A DNA stretch of 13,701 nt from Kiritimatiellia bacterium (GTDB taxonomy: Bacteria; Verrucomicrobiota; Kiritimatiellia; RFP12; DVOR01). This document shows, piece by piece, positions 13,696 to 13,701 of the stretch. The notes below the pieces were generated by a model that saw only the letters and a list, made by a program, of their open reading frames with translations, searched no databases and was not told the origin of the DNA. Position 1 is the stretch's first letter; each line of letters begins with the position of its first letter. The stretch is from NCBI GenBank assembly GCA_900771325.1, contig CAAGNN010000116.1, forward strand, positions 1-13,701. Reading direction: 5' to 3'. The position numbers and the translations under genes are program-made.

Positions 13696-13701
13696 TAGCA
13701 C

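Overview
The window looks like a piece of chromosome from a GC-rich anaerobic bacterium. My best guess is a gut-type member of the PVC group (Verrucomicrobiota / Kiritimatiellia / Lentisphaerota). The grounds are an oxygen-sensitive class III ribonucleotide reductase, a secreted BspA-like leucine-rich-repeat protein, an AAA-ATPase-like/PD-(D/E)XK protein of the kind amplified in anaerobic gut bacteria, and strong G/C bias at third codon positions. This taxonomic call is inference; no rRNA or marker set is present.

Layout. Bases 1-527 are non-coding and packed with repeats: two GC-rich palindromes, an array of alternating ACTTAT/ATAAGT half-sites on an exact 11-bp grid, and a run of 7-bp repeats. 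They end in a good sigma-70-type promoter for the first gene. Bases 528-2960 encode a secreted LRR_5 (BspA-like) protein with about 20 repeats. Bases 2961-6292 form an accessory island. Two related, roughly 200-bp, protein-free elements (about 3043-3254 and 5762-6013) lie in opposite orientation. Between them are an AAA-ATPase-like/PD-(D/E)XK gene and an unrecognised gene resembling polysaccharide-type sugar transferases. The second gene carries a run of ten G inside its reading frame. Adding or removing one G gives a stop codon within a few codons, the classic layout of a phase-variable on/off switch.

Bases 6131-9157 hold the anaerobic ribonucleotide reductase genes nrdD and nrdG. They are preceded by two NrdR-type boxes 32 bp apart and a near-consensus promoter overlapped by the second box. 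A perfect 12-bp-stem hairpin separates nrdD from nrdG. Bases 9164-13650 on the minus strand form a tight housekeeping operon read as ilvB, ilvH, aroE, prepilin peptidase, folB: acetolactate synthase large and small subunits, shikimate dehydrogenase, type IV prepilin peptidase and dihydroneopterin aldolase. The last two junctions are 8-base overlaps. This operon meets nrdG tail to tail with six bases between.

The right half is ordinary metabolism (deoxynucleotide supply without oxygen, branched-chain amino acids, aromatic amino acids, folate). The left half is accessory and surface-related, with several independent signs of DNA-level variability: in-frame LRR repeats able to recombine, the G10 tract, and inverted repeat elements around a two-gene module. 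The G10 switch and its flanking elements are the most interesting part of the window.
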